Assembly (NCBI GenBank): GCA_026988315.1 | Contig: JALSLJ010000035.1 | Coordinates: 1-61,551, forward strand | Direction of reading: 5' to 3' | DNA: 61,551 nt | Source of the DNA: Sulfurimonas sp. | GTDB lineage: Bacteria; Campylobacterota; Campylobacteria; Campylobacterales; Sulfurimonadaceae | In this document: positions 26,263-35,506 of the stretch, in pieces | Numbering within the stretch: the stretch's first letter is position 1 | How the letters are laid out: each line of letters opens with the position of its first letter | The notes under the pieces: generated by a model | Databases searched by the model: none | Told to the model about the DNA's origin: nothing | What the model saw: only the letters and a program-made list of their open reading frames with translations | Position numbers and translations under genes: made by a program

Positions 26263-27212
26263 TGAAAATAATTTTAACAATAATACTAATAATAAGTTCT
26301 CTTTTTGGTGTAAATATACAATTACCTGTTGCAAAGTTTAAATCTAGCGGTGCTGTAACAGATTTGTTTATTCATGAAAATAAATTATATAGTGCTACTA
26401 ATGCTAGCTGTATAGATGTTTTTGATATGAAAACAAAAAAAATAATCAAAAAAATAGAAGTTGATAAAATTACTGATTTTATGGGAGACTTAGTAGATTC
26501 TAAAGTCTATTCTATAGATGTAATAGATGATAAAATATTAATTTTATCTCAAACAAAACAGGGCTTTAGAAGAGTGCATATCTATAAAGATAATAAATAT
26601 AAGCTTATCATATCATATCAAGATAATCTCTCTATCGCAAAAGCAAAATTTTTAGATAGTAATACTATTTTATTTGCGCTCTTAAGTAATGAACTTATCT
26701 CTTATGACATTAAAAAAAGAAAACAGAATTGGATAATTCAAGTTTCAGGAGCGAAGTTTTCAAATTTTGCTTTAAGTGAAAATAAAAAACAAGTCGTGAT
26801 AGCTGATGAGAGTGGAGATTTGAAAATCCACAATACTAAAAGTGGAAAACTAGAGAAGTTACTTGAAGGACAGAACCTAGATAATGTTTTTCAAGTTGAT
26901 TATAAAAATGGGATAATTGCTACAGCAGGTCAAGATAGACGAGTGGTTGTTTATAATACTAAACTTAATTCTGCTTATTATAAAAGTGCTCCCTTTTTAA
27001 TATATAGTGTAGGACTTAGCCCAAGTGGAAAACTAGTAGCTTATTCAAGTGATGAAAACAATAATGTAACAGTTTTTAAAACTACTACAAAGAGTACAGT
27101 TGGTGTTTATGGTGGTAACAAAATGACACTTACTAATATTCTTTTTATTGATGAAAAAGAATTTTTAGTATCTAGTGACGATAATACAATCAACTTGTAT
27201 AAAATTAAATAG
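26262..27212 (+). CDS. napL: NapL periplasmic WD40-like protein
   Basis: About 316 residues with a signal peptide (IILTIILIISSLFG) and repeated beta-propeller-like segments, for example KLYSATNASCIDVFDMKTK and GDLKIHNTKSGKLE. Position and features match NapL of Wolinella and Campylobacter, a non-essential accessory factor of unclear role in nitrate reductase assembly. The ATG at 26262 (TAATG overlap with napF) is used; a longer frame begins inside napF. Confidence 0.88.
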   Translation: MKIILTIILIISSLFGVNIQLPVAKFKSSGAVTDLFIHENKLYSATNASCIDVFDMKTKKIIKKIEVDKITDFMGDLVDSKVYSIDVIDDKILILSQTKQGFRRVHIYKDNKYKLIISYQDNLSIAKAKFLDSNTILFALLSNELISYDIKKRKQNWIIQVSGAKFSNFALSENKKQVVIADESGDLKIHNTKSGKLEKLLEGQNLDNVFQVDYKNGIIATAGQDRRVVVYNTKLNSAYYKSAPFLIYSVGLSPSGKLVAYSSDENNNVTVFKTTTKSTVGVYGGNKMTLTNILFIDEKEFLVSSDDNTINLYKIK

Positions 27213-27221
27213 AGGTGAGAT

Positions 27222-27665
27222 ATGCAGTTTAATCAAAGTGAATTTTTAATAGAAACTATTGTCCCAGAAGATGAGTTGATTGTTTCTCGAACTGACTTAA
27301 ATGGCAACATTACATTTGCAAATGAAACATTTTGCAATATTAGTGGTTATGAAATGGAAGAACTTATTGGCGAATCGCACAATATTGTTAGACATCCAGA
27401 TATGCCAAAAGCTGCTTTTAAAGATTTGTGGGAGAGTATTAAAAATAAGAAGCAATGGAAGGGAATTGTGAAAAATCTTCGCAAAGACAAAGGATATTAT
27501 TGGGTAGAAGCGATAGTCTCTGGTGTATATAAGGATGGAGATTTGGTTGAATATAAATCATTAAGAACACCTATATCATTTGATGAAAAATTAAAATATC
27601 AAAAGTTGTATGATAAAATGCGTAGCGAAAATGGCGAAAGAAGAAGAAAAATTATTTATGAATAA
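27222..27665 (+). CDS. Stand-alone PAS-domain protein (Aer/CetB-like) inside the nap operon
   Basis: A 147-residue protein made almost only of one PAS domain of the Aer type, with ITFANETFCNISGY near residue 30 and NIVRHPDMPKAAFKDLW near 55. Such domains bind FAD or heme. Campylobacter CetB has this single-PAS form and works with a membrane partner in energy taxis, so a redox or nitrate taxis role is a reasonable guess. It has its own ribosome-binding site (GAGGTGA) and lies 10 bases from both napL and napD. Confidence 0.85.
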   Translation: MQFNQSEFLIETIVPEDELIVSRTDLNGNITFANETFCNISGYEMEELIGESHNIVRHPDMPKAAFKDLWESIKNKKQWKGIVKNLRKDKGYYWVEAIVSGVYKDGDLVEYKSLRTPISFDEKLKYQKLYDKMRSENGERRRKIIYE

Positions 27666-27674
27666 GGAAATAAG

Positions 27675-28064
27675 ATGAATGTATCAAGTATAGTAGTGCA
27701 AACACTGCCAAAGTATTTAGAAGAAGTTGTTCAAAGTTTGAAAGATTGCGAAGTTTGTGATTATCATTTACATGATGCAAAAGGGAGGATTATTATTACT
27801 ATTGAGGGTGCTGGTGTTTCTGAAGAGCTTGAAAAATTAAAAGTTATAGAAAATATTCCCCATGTAGTAGCTGCGGATATGCAGATGGCATACAGTGAGG
27901 ATGAACTCGATGAACATATGGAAAGAATCAATGATGCAGAGGTTGTACCTAAGTTTTTAAATGATGCAGATATAAGACCTGAAGATATAATATATAATGG
28001 TGATTTAAAGAAAAAAGATTTAGAAGGTTTTGCTAAAACTTTTGATAACACAGGGAAAGATTAG
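27675..28064 (+). CDS. napD: NapD chaperone for the NapA Tat signal
   Basis: A 129-residue NapD. The ferredoxin-like core begins VSSIVVQTLPKYLEEVVQSL and contains GRIIITIEG near residue 37. NapD binds the Tat signal of NapA and holds it until cofactor insertion is complete. It is longer than the roughly 87-residue E. coli form, with an acidic C-terminal extension of about 40 residues that is of unknown use. Confidence 0.9.
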   Translation: MNVSSIVVQTLPKYLEEVVQSLKDCEVCDYHLHDAKGRIIITIEGAGVSEELEKLKVIENIPHVVAADMQMAYSEDELDEHMERINDAEVVPKFLNDADIRPEDIIYNGDLKKKDLEGFAKTFDNTGKD

Positions 28065-28066
28065 TA

Positions 28067-28351
28067 ATGAGTGTTATTTTTGAATCAGTAATTAAAATCG
28101 ATGAAATGGGCGAATGGTTTATAGAGTTAACAGATACAGTGGATGGCAGAGTTGAGCTATGTACAAGTATGGAAGAATTTTCTGAAAAAGTTCAAGAGCT
28201 TGGAAATGATTATGGTGGAAATATTGATGAAGTGAAATGGAGCAAAGATGATAATGTTCCTGCAAATGTTATGAATGAGATAAGAGAAGAGATGGCTAAA
28301 CAACAAGCAGATATTGAAGAACAAACAGGTGAACCACTCATTAAAAAATAA
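28067..28351 (+). CDS. Small acidic protein at the end of the nap operon, unknown
   Basis: A 94-residue acidic protein starting 2 bases after napD, so almost certainly in the same transcript. The beginning (VIKIDEMGEWFIELTDTVDG) looks like a small beta-rich domain; the rest is helical. It has no signal peptide, Cys motif or known domain. A role in NapA maturation is possible from its position only. Confidence 0.7.
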   Translation: MSVIFESVIKIDEMGEWFIELTDTVDGRVELCTSMEEFSEKVQELGNDYGGNIDEVKWSKDDNVPANVMNEIREEMAKQQADIEEQTGEPLIKK

Positions 28352-28390
28352 TTTACAAATTTATTAGCTTATATTCGCTAAAATTCCATG

Positions 28391-28405
28391 AATGAAAATT
28401 TCATT
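28391..28405. promoter_or_regulatory. Palindrome upstream of groES
   Basis: AATGAAAATTTCATT is a perfect inverted repeat (AATGAAA-A-TTTCATT) 22 bases before the groES ATG, downstream of a -10-like TATATT at 28370. It resembles the hydrogenase-island operator but is AT-rich enough to arise by chance. Confidence 0.3.
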
Positions 28406-28426
28406 AAATTTTACAAGGATATATAC

Positions 28427-28687
28427 ATGAACTTTCAACCATTAGGAAAAAGAGTTTTAGTTAAAAGAGTAGAGGAAGCGAATACTACTGTGTCAGGTAT
28501 TATTATCCCTGATAATGCACAGGAAAAACCTTCTCAAGGTGAAGTTGTAGCAGTTAGCAAAGAGGTTTCCGAATTAGAATTAGGAAATCTTGTTGTGTTT
28601 GGTAAATATGCAGGCAATGAGGTTTCACTTGGAACTGATAAATTCTTAGTTTTAAATACAGAAGATATTTTTGGAATAATAGGATAA
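28427..28687 (+). CDS. groES: Co-chaperonin GroES
   Basis: An 86-residue GroES beginning [14 protein letters not shown], with the mobile loop [16 protein letters not shown] near residues 18-33. It caps the GroEL chamber in the cytoplasm. The ATG at 28427 with AAGGA upstream is used; a longer frame starting at 28388 lacks family support. groEL follows 4 bases later. Confidence 0.96.
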   Translation: MNFQPLGKRVLVKRVEEANTTVSGIIIPDNAQEKPSQGEVVAVSKEVSELELGNLVVFGKYAGNEVSLGTDKFLVLNTEDIFGIIG

Positions 28688-28691
28688 TAAT

Positions 28692-30335
28692 ATGGCAAAA
28701 GAGATGATTTTTTCAGATGATGCGAGAAATGCATTGGCTCGTGGTGTTGCACAATTAACAGATGCAGTAAAAGTAACTATGGGACCTCGTGGTCGTAATG
28801 TTCTGATTCAAAGAAGTTACGGTTCACCAGTAATCACTAAAGATGGTGTTTCTGTTGCTCGTGAGATAGAACTAAAAGATAAACTAGAAGATATGGGTGC
28901 GCAACTTGTTAAAGAGGTAGCGTCTAATACAGCTGATGAGGCTGGTGATGGAACAACAACAGCTACAGTTTTAGCAAATGCTATTTTCTCAGAGGGGCTT
29001 AGAAATATTACTGCTGGTGCTAACCCTATTGAGGTTAAAAGAGGCATGGATAAAGCGTGTGAATTAATTTTAGAAAATTTAAAAGCTGCAAGTAAATCAG
29101 TTGACGGTAAGCAAGATATAGCACAAGTTGCTACAATCTCTGCAAACTCTGATAGTGCTATTGGTGATATGATTGCTGAGGCTATGGAGAAAGTTGGTCA
29201 AGATGGTGTCATTACTGTTGAGGAAGCTAAAGGGATATCTGATGAGTTGGATGTCGTTGAGGGTATGCAGTTTGATCGTGGTTATTTGAGTCCCTATTTT
29301 ATTACAAATACTGAGAAGATGATTGCTGAGATAGAAAATCCTTGGATTTTACTTGCAGATAGTAAAATCTCATCATTAAAAGATTTATTACCAGTTTTAG
29401 AGCAAGTTCAAAAAACTTCTCGTCCACTTCTTATCATCGCTGAAGATGTGGAGGGTGAAGCGCTTTCAACTTTAGTTGTAAATAAACTTCGTGGAGTGTT
29501 AAACATAAGTGCTGTAAAAGCTCCAGGTTTTGGTGATAGAAGAAAAGCTATGCTTCAAGATATTGCGACACTCACAAAAGGGACTGTGATTTCTGAAGAA
29601 ACTGGTCATACCATAGAAGGTGCTGATATCTCTTTGCTAGGTCAAGCTTCTCGTGTAGTAATCGATAAGGACAACACTGTTATAGTAAATGGTGCTGGTG
29701 ATGAAGCAGATGTTCAATCAAGAATAGCAGAGATAAAAGTTCAAATAGATGCTACAACCTCGGAGTATGATAAAGAAAAACTTCAAGAGCGTTTAGCAAA
29801 ACTTTCGGGTGGTGTTGCAGTTATTAAAGTTGGTGCGGCTACTGAGACTGAGATGAAAGAGAAAAAAGATAGAGTTGATGATGCACTCTCAGCAACAAAA
29901 GCCGCTGTTGAAGAGGGCATAGTTATTGGTGGTGGTGCTGCACTTGTTCGTGCTGCTGCTAATGTTTCTCTTGATTTAGAAGGTGACCAGCTTATAGGGT
30001 GTGAAATTATACTTCGTGCTGTAAAAGCTCCAATCAAACAGATAGCGCAAAATGCTGGTTATGACACAGGTGTTGTTGTAAATGCAGTAGAGATTGCAGA
30101 AAATAAAAACATAGGATTTAATGCAGCAACTGGCGAATATGTAGATATGTTTGAAGCTGGGATTATTGATCCTCTTAAAGTTGCAAGAGTTGCTTTAACA
30201 AATGCAACATCTGTTTCGAGTCTTCTTTTAACAACAGAAGCTGCAATTTTTGAGATACCAGAAAACAATCCTGCACCTGCTGATATGGGTGGTGGAATGC
30301 CACCACAAATGGGTGGAATGCCAGGTATGATGTAA
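28692..30335 (+). CDS. groEL: Chaperonin GroEL
   Basis: A 547-residue chaperonin of normal length. The ATP-binding motif [10 protein letters not shown] lies near residue 88, and the protein ends in the typical Gly/Met-rich tail ([14 protein letters not shown]). It folds client proteins with GroES. It is followed after 15 bases by a tandem array of terminator-like hairpins. Confidence 0.97.
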   Translation: MAKEMIFSDDARNALARGVAQLTDAVKVTMGPRGRNVLIQRSYGSPVITKDGVSVAREIELKDKLEDMGAQLVKEVASNTADEAGDGTTTATVLANAIFSEGLRNITAGANPIEVKRGMDKACELILENLKAASKSVDGKQDIAQVATISANSDSAIGDMIAEAMEKVGQDGVITVEEAKGISDELDVVEGMQFDRGYLSPYFITNTEKMIAEIENPWILLADSKISSLKDLLPVLEQVQKTSRPLLIIAEDVEGEALSTLVVNKLRGVLNISAVKAPGFGDRRKAMLQDIATLTKGTVISEETGHTIEGADISLLGQASRVVIDKDNTVIVNGAGDEADVQSRIAEIKVQIDATTSEYDKEKLQERLAKLSGGVAVIKVGAATETEMKEKKDRVDDALSATKAAVEEGIVIGGGAALVRAAANVSLDLEGDQLIGCEIILRAVKAPIKQIAQNAGYDTGVVVNAVEIAENKNIGFNAATGEYVDMFEAGIIDPLKVARVALTNATSVSSLLLTTEAAIFEIPENNPAPADMGGGMPPQMGGMPGMM

Positions 30336-30350
30336 GCAAGCGTTAAGAAA

Positions 30351-30602
30351 ACGACAAATTTATTGTCGTTTTTAGCTTGCGCACCAAAGGGCGATGTGCT
30401 TTAGCACCGACCGGCGGAGACAACAACGACAAATTTATTGTCGTTTTTAGCTTGCGCACCAAAGGGCGATGTGCTTTAGCACCGACCGGCGGAGACAACA
30501 ACGACAAATTTATTGTCGTTTTTAGCTTGCGCACCAAAGGGCGATGTGCTTTAGCACCGACCGGCGGAGACAACAACGACAAATTTATTGTCGTTTTTAG
30601 CT
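30351..30602 (+). repeat. 75-bp perfect tandem repeat with terminator-like hairpins
   Basis: Three identical 75-bp units begin at 30351, 30426 and 30501, and a partial fourth begins at 30576. Each unit opens with ACGACAA-ATTTA-TTGTCGT followed by TTTT, a Rho-independent-type terminator, so the groEL operon ends in four stacked hairpins. The rest of each unit is much more GC-rich than the surroundings and contains a second short inverted repeat, GTGCTTTAGCAC. Open frames exist across the array on both strands only because 75 is a multiple of three; they are not credible genes. It is not a CRISPR array because there are no distinct spacers. Confidence 0.9.
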
Positions 30603-30666
30603 CATTTTCCAATAATTTTTATCCTTTATAAAGATATTGTAATCTCATAAGCGATACAATATAATT

Positions 30667-32586
30667 ATGAATAGACTCCCTTTAAAATTAAAAATCCTCA
30701 TAATGTTTCTAGTACCAACCGTAGCACTTTTATATGTGACAATTGTATTTATAGATTTAAAATACAGTCAACTTCAAAGTAGTTCTGCTAGTAAGGCAGC
30801 CACAGAGATAACAAGTACTTTAAGTGCACTGATTCACAATCTACAAATTGAAAGAGGCTTAAGTGCTGGCTACATTGCTTCCTCAAGTGAAAATAAAAAG
30901 CTTATAGACCTTTCGTCTCAATTTAAACTAACCGATGAATCTTATAAATCATTTTTAGATTTGATTCAGCTACATAGCCAAGAAAAGAAACGACTACATG
31001 AGAAAATAGCTTATAAGGTTAAGCCATTAGTGAAAAATATAGTAAAAGAACTCAGTGAATTAAAAGATATAAGAAAAAAGGTGCTAGAAAACAAGATAAA
31101 TTTTGTACAAGAGGTAGAATTTTATACAGCCATAAACGGCTATATAATAAAAATCATTAAAATAATCAATGAAACTGTAAATATTAAGACAACTAATAGC
31201 CATGCAATAGTTGTCTTACACTACTTAAAAGAGAGTGCTGGACTAGAGAGGGCTTACATATATAACCAGTTGCTTTCAAAAAAATTTGAATCAAGGTATT
31301 TAGAAAAAATAATAGAACTTCAAGAAGTTCAAAAAAAATATGAGGATGATTTTTTTACGGTATCAAGCGTAGATGCAGCGATGAATTTTTACAAATATAT
31401 AGATGGCTCAATAAAAAAAGATATTAAAAGCACTAGAGAGAAGTTTATAAATAAAAAACTCAATGATGCTGATGCTCAAAGATGGTTTATGTTAAAGACA
31501 CAATATATTGATAGTTTAGATAATATTTTATTAATTATTTTTGACTCACATATAAAAAATTCTGAAATTAGATATGAAAAAGCTAGTGAAGATTTGTTGA
31601 TTGTTTCTATTATTAGTGGATTGTCGTTCTTTATACTTACTTGTATGACATTTATAATATTTAATCTTATACGCAAAGAGGAAAAGCTATTATCAGAGGT
31701 GATGTTTTCTGCATATGCATTTGAATCACATGAAGCAATTGTTATTACAGATGTAAACGCAAATATAGTAAAAATCAATCAAGCTTTTAGTGATATAACA
31801 GGGTATTCATTTGAAGAAGTTAATGGAAAAAACATAAGAATACTCAAGTCAAATAAGCATGGAAAAAGTTTTTTTAAAGATATGTGGTATAAGATTAGCA
31901 CTATTGGAAAATGGAATGGTGAGATTTACAATAAACGAAAAAATGGAGAAATATTTCCAGAACTACTCTCTATAACAGCTATAAAAAATGAAAAAAATAC
32001 CACCACACATTATATAGCTCAGTTTTCAGATATAAGTGAACTAAAAGCTACACAAGAAGAGGCTGAATACCAAGCGAATCACGATTTTTTAACAGAGCTT
32101 GACAATAGAAAAGCAATTACTAAAAGGCTTAAAGAAGAGTTTGCAAAGTCAAAAAGACATAACTTTTTAGAAGCATTTTTATTTATTGATTTGGATGGAT
32201 TTAAACAGATTAATGATACTTACGGGCATCATATAGGAGATTTATTACTTATAGAATTTGCACATCGACTTAGAAATATATTACGAGAAGAGGATGTATT
32301 AGCTAGAATAAGTGGTGATGAGTTTGCTATTATAATATCTAACTCTAATAGTAATTATGATGAGATGAAGAGCACAACGAAAGAGGTGTGTAAAAAAATA
32401 TTTCACTCAATTTCAAAAAAATTCATTTTAGAAGATGCGGAGATAAGCATGGGAGCAAGTATAGGTGTAAGTATTTTTCCTATGAAACTACTTAATTATG
32501 AAGATGTGATAAACGAAGCAGATAGTGCAATGTACAAGGCAAAGCTAAATGGTAAAAATAGGGTAGAGTTTGCTATAGAATTATAA
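30667..32586 (+). CDS. Diguanylate cyclase with NIT, PAS and GGDEF domains
   Basis: A 639-residue membrane protein. A first membrane segment lies near residue 10-28. A periplasmic NIT (nitrate/nitrite sensing) domain follows, with IHNLQIERGLSAGYIAS near residues 52-68, then a second segment near 312-335, a PAS domain near 345-465 and a C-terminal GGDEF domain. The active site is SGDEF in ARISGDEFAIII, an accepted variant, so cyclic di-GMP synthesis is likely. The domain suggests nitrate or nitrite as the signal. It lies between groESL and the hydrogenase island and is probably its own transcription unit. Confidence 0.88.
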   Translation: MNRLPLKLKILIMFLVPTVALLYVTIVFIDLKYSQLQSSSASKAATEITSTLSALIHNLQIERGLSAGYIASSSENKKLIDLSSQFKLTDESYKSFLDLIQLHSQEKKRLHEKIAYKVKPLVKNIVKELSELKDIRKKVLENKINFVQEVEFYTAINGYIIKIIKIINETVNIKTTNSHAIVVLHYLKESAGLERAYIYNQLLSKKFESRYLEKIIELQEVQKKYEDDFFTVSSVDAAMNFYKYIDGSIKKDIKSTREKFINKKLNDADAQRWFMLKTQYIDSLDNILLIIFDSHIKNSEIRYEKASEDLLIVSIISGLSFFILTCMTFIIFNLIRKEEKLLSEVMFSAYAFESHEAIVITDVNANIVKINQAFSDITGYSFEEVNGKNIRILKSNKHGKSFFKDMWYKISTIGKWNGEIYNKRKNGEIFPELLSITAIKNEKNTTTHYIAQFSDISELKATQEEAEYQANHDFLTELDNRKAITKRLKEEFAKSKRHNFLEAFLFIDLDGFKQINDTYGHHIGDLLLIEFAHRLRNILREEDVLARISGDEFAIIISNSNSNYDEMKSTTKEVCKKIFHSISKKFILEDAEISMGASIGVSIFPMKLLNYEDVINEADSAMYKAKLNGKNRVEFAIEL

Positions 32587-32655
32587 TAATTGCTTAAAAT
32601 TAAAGAAATATAAAGTATAATGGCAAAAGAAGAGTAAATTAATAAATGAGATTAG

Positions 32656-33249
32656 ATGGCTAGAGTAACAAAACAAGAGCGTAAAGATGGAATTATATCA
32701 GTAGCACTGAAACTTTTCTCTGAAAAAGGTTTTTACATTACAACTATACCTGATATCGCAGAAAAAGTTGGGATGAGTGTTGGAAATTTTTATAACTATT
32801 TTACATCAAAAGATATTTTAGCAAAAGAGCTTGTGGTATATATCTCTGAGTATATTGGAGCTAAAATAAAAAAAATTAATGAAAGTGATATTGCTACAGA
32901 AAAAAAAATATATGAAATTGTATCTATGTATTTCGATATGGCAGATGAAAAACCTGAGATGATAGAATATTTTTTAAGAGTGTATCTCTCAAATCGTGAA
33001 GTATTTAAAGAGGGCTGTGAGGGTATGATTTGTGTGAGTGCCTTTGTAACTGAGTTGATGATATTTTTTGATGAAGGCGTTGAATCTGGAGATTTGTATG
33101 ACCAAGATTTTTTTAGTGCTTTTGGACTTTTTATGGGATACTTAGGAGGTATGGTTTTTCTTTTTGGAGAAAAAATCTTACCAGACTCGCTATCAAGCTA
33201 TAAAGAGTCTATAGCACAAAATATTTATAATGCACTCAAAGCAAGATAA
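32656..33249 (+). CDS. TetR/AcrR-family regulator, hydrogenase-island paralogue 1
   Basis: A 197-residue TetR protein with the helix-turn-helix LFSEKGFYITTIPDIAEKVGMS, then VGNFYNYFTSKDILAKEL. It is clearly paralogous to the regulator at 55785: both share KGFY-TT, GMSVG-FYN and YFF/L-VYL-NRE blocks. The HupS-like gene begins inside its last 20 bases, so regulator and hydrogenase pair are one operon. It is a candidate to bind the AATGAAT/ATTCATT palindromes of the island. Confidence 0.88.
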   Translation: MARVTKQERKDGIISVALKLFSEKGFYITTIPDIAEKVGMSVGNFYNYFTSKDILAKELVVYISEYIGAKIKKINESDIATEKKIYEIVSMYFDMADEKPEMIEYFLRVYLSNREVFKEGCEGMICVSAFVTELMIFFDEGVESGDLYDQDFFSAFGLFMGYLGGMVFLFGEKILPDSLSSYKESIAQNIYNALKAR

Positions 33250-34135
33250 GAAACCAACACTTATCTGGTTTCAAGGTCTTACTTGTAATGGTAACACACA
33301 CTCTTTTTTTAATCTGCACAACTTAGAAAACCTACTTAATAAATTTGAAATTCTTTACCATCCATCTTTAGAGTCAACAAAAAATATAGACGAAATAACA
33401 GCTTGTATATTTACCTGTGATATATTTATCTTTGAGGGGACATATGACCCCCTCATGAAGCGAAATGATGTTTTAGTTTCTGAGATTTTAAATTATTACG
33501 CAAAAGATGCAAACTATATTATAGCTGCTGGAACTTGCGCAAGTTTTGGTGGAATGTTTAAGGCATCAGCACCAGAGAGAAATAGCGGATTAATATTTAA
33601 CGAAGCAGACCATGAGGGACCAATAATAAAGTATAAGCATAAAGTTATAAACATCTCTGGATGTCCAATCCACCCTGAATGGCTAGGATATACCTTAAAT
33701 ATGGTTCTCTCAAAAAAAGAGCTAGAAGTGGATAAGTTGCATCGACCAATAGAGCTCTTTAGTAACCTTTCTCATCATGGATGTACTAGAAACGAATATT
33801 TTGAATGGAAGGTTGATAGCGATAATTTTGGTGAAAAAGAGGGTTGTTTGTACTATAAACAAGGTTGTCGAGCTCCAATGACACATGCCTCATGCAACAA
33901 AATACTTTGGAACGAAGTAAGTTCTAAAACAAGAGTTGGAACTCCATGCTTTGGATGTACTGAAGCAGATTTCCCAAGACAAAGCCTTTACAGCACAAAA
34001 ACAAATATGTCTATACCTCAAGATATGCCTATTGGAGTTCCAAAGCGAAGCTATCTAACATTAGCAGGTATTGCTAAAACATTTAGTATAAAAAGATTAG
34101 AAGGGAAACTCATTGATTACAAAAAAACTCATTGA
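33230..34135 (+). CDS. Cytoplasmic group 2-type [NiFe]-hydrogenase small subunit
   Basis: A 301-residue small subunit without signal peptide, therefore cytoplasmic. It begins LIWFQGLTCNGNTHSFFN; the C-x-G-N-T motif is the hallmark of group 2 enzymes (cyanobacterial HupS, sensory HupU). Further cluster ligands are seen in AAGTCASFGG, ISGCPIHPEW, HHGCTRNEYFEW, YYKQGCRAP and GTPCFGCTEADFP. It could be an uptake enzyme of group 2d or a sensory HupU-type protein. Co-transcription with a TetR regulator and the form of its partner favour sensing, as inference. Confidence 0.85.
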   Translation: MHSKQDKKPTLIWFQGLTCNGNTHSFFNLHNLENLLNKFEILYHPSLESTKNIDEITACIFTCDIFIFEGTYDPLMKRNDVLVSEILNYYAKDANYIIAAGTCASFGGMFKASAPERNSGLIFNEADHEGPIIKYKHKVINISGCPIHPEWLGYTLNMVLSKKELEVDKLHRPIELFSNLSHHGCTRNEYFEWKVDSDNFGEKEGCLYYKQGCRAPMTHASCNKILWNEVSSKTRVGTPCFGCTEADFPRQSLYSTKTNMSIPQDMPIGVPKRSYLTLAGIAKTFSIKRLEGKLIDYKKTH

Positions 34136-35411
34136 TAAGATAGAGGGTGAGGCTTGTGTTTATTTTGATATTAAAGATAGAGTTGTTGATTTTGCAACGA
34201 TAGCATTTCCAAATTTTAGGGGAATACAAGAAATTCTTAAGGGAAAGAATGCCTTAGACGCTTTAGTTATTACACCTCGAGTGTGTGGCATTTGTGGGCA
34301 TGCACATTTAATGGCTACGGTTAGAGCTATAGAAGATGCATATAAAAATGGAGGCTATGAAATAGTTCTCAATCAAAAAATTCAAAAAATCCGAGAATTT
34401 ACATTAATTATGGAGACAATTCAGAACCATTTAAAATGGATATACCTAACAATTATGCCCGAGCTTGCTCAATTAAACAAATCAACTAAAATACTAACAC
34501 CATTAAAAAGTGCATTTGGATCTTCAATTGCTGCAAGAGCAATAGCTACATTTGCAGGTCAATGGCCACACTCATCATATATGCTCCCCGGAGGAATTAC
34601 TTGTGATCCAACAAATATTGATGCACTAAAAGCAAAAAGCTATGTAGATGAGCTAACATCTTTTTTTGAAAAGGAGTCATTAGGGATAGGGATAGAAGAG
34701 TTTTTAGCTTTTGAATCTTGCAAAGATTTTAAAAATATGGATAGTGATATCTCCTTTATAGAAGAGGAATTGATAAAAGCTGGTATGAATAAAAAAGGGT
34801 TTTCTCACGATCGCTTTATTGTCTTAGGCAATCATAGCTATACAAATCCATCTAAAATAAATCAAACAAGAATATACTGTGCTGATGCAATGTGTGTAGA
34901 AGATATCGATTCCTATTCTCCAAATGAAAAAACATATGCTAAGAATGCAGTATATAGTGGAAGTTATTACGAAGCAGGTTCACTAGCGAGACAGATGTCT
35001 TTAAATGTCCCTATAGTAAAAAATATGCATAGAAGGTATAAAGATAGTGCATATAGTAGGGTGATGGCTAGAATATTTGAACTTGCATATCTGCTTAAAG
35101 AATCTAATAGCATCTTAGATGATATAGATATTAGTGAAGCATCTTTTAACGCACCCCAGCACATCAATGCAATAACTGCAACAGGAATAGGTGTAGTAGA
35201 AGCACCAAGGGGACCATTAGTTCATAAAGTAAGCTTAGAAAAAGGTGTCATAAAAGAGTATAAAATAATAACTCCTACACAGTTTAATATTGGTAGTTCA
35301 ACAAAATCAGATCCAACACCTGCTCAAAAATCAATGATAGGGGTATCTAAGGAGGACGCCTTATTTATCTTTCGTACCTTCGATGTATGCTCAGTTTGTA
35401 CCACACATTAA
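34113..35411 (+). CDS. Cytoplasmic group 2-type [NiFe]-hydrogenase large subunit, no C-terminal extension
   Basis: A 432-residue large subunit. The first active-site motif is RVCGICGHAH near residue 56; the second is FDVCSVCTTH and is the very end of the protein. All four Ni/Fe Cys are present, but the usual Pro of DPC is Val, and no peptide follows the final His. Most uptake enzymes carry a tail there that a protease removes, while sensory HoxC/HupV-type subunits lack it. The start is a TTG at 34113 with AGAAGGG upstream, overlapping the small subunit gene. Confidence 0.87.
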   Translation: MITKKLIDKIEGEACVYFDIKDRVVDFATIAFPNFRGIQEILKGKNALDALVITPRVCGICGHAHLMATVRAIEDAYKNGGYEIVLNQKIQKIREFTLIMETIQNHLKWIYLTIMPELAQLNKSTKILTPLKSAFGSSIAARAIATFAGQWPHSSYMLPGGITCDPTNIDALKAKSYVDELTSFFEKESLGIGIEEFLAFESCKDFKNMDSDISFIEEELIKAGMNKKGFSHDRFIVLGNHSYTNPSKINQTRIYCADAMCVEDIDSYSPNEKTYAKNAVYSGSYYEAGSLARQMSLNVPIVKNMHRRYKDSAYSRVMARIFELAYLLKESNSILDDIDISEASFNAPQHINAITATGIGVVEAPRGPLVHKVSLEKGVIKEYKIITPTQFNIGSSTKSDPTPAQKSMIGVSKEDALFIFRTFDVCSVCTTH

Positions 35412-35506
35412 AATTTGAATAACTCCTAAAAATATACAAGAAATAACTTATTTTAGTTTAAATTAAATAATATAATATTTGTTTAAGTAATTATTATGTA
35501 ACATAC

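Noticed and set aside
28364-28381. CIRCE (HrcA) element before groES
   Set aside because: Only TTAGC and GCTAA arms are present, 8 bases apart; the inner ACTC/GAGT bases and the CIRCE spacing are missing.
30351-30602. Possible CRISPR array
   Set aside because: The units are fully identical with no unique spacers, the period is uniform, and no cas gene is near.
30343-30631. Open frames of 84-89 aa on both strands across the tandem repeat
   Set aside because: They exist only because the 75-bp unit is a multiple of three; the same peptide repeats, and there is no ribosome-binding site or family.
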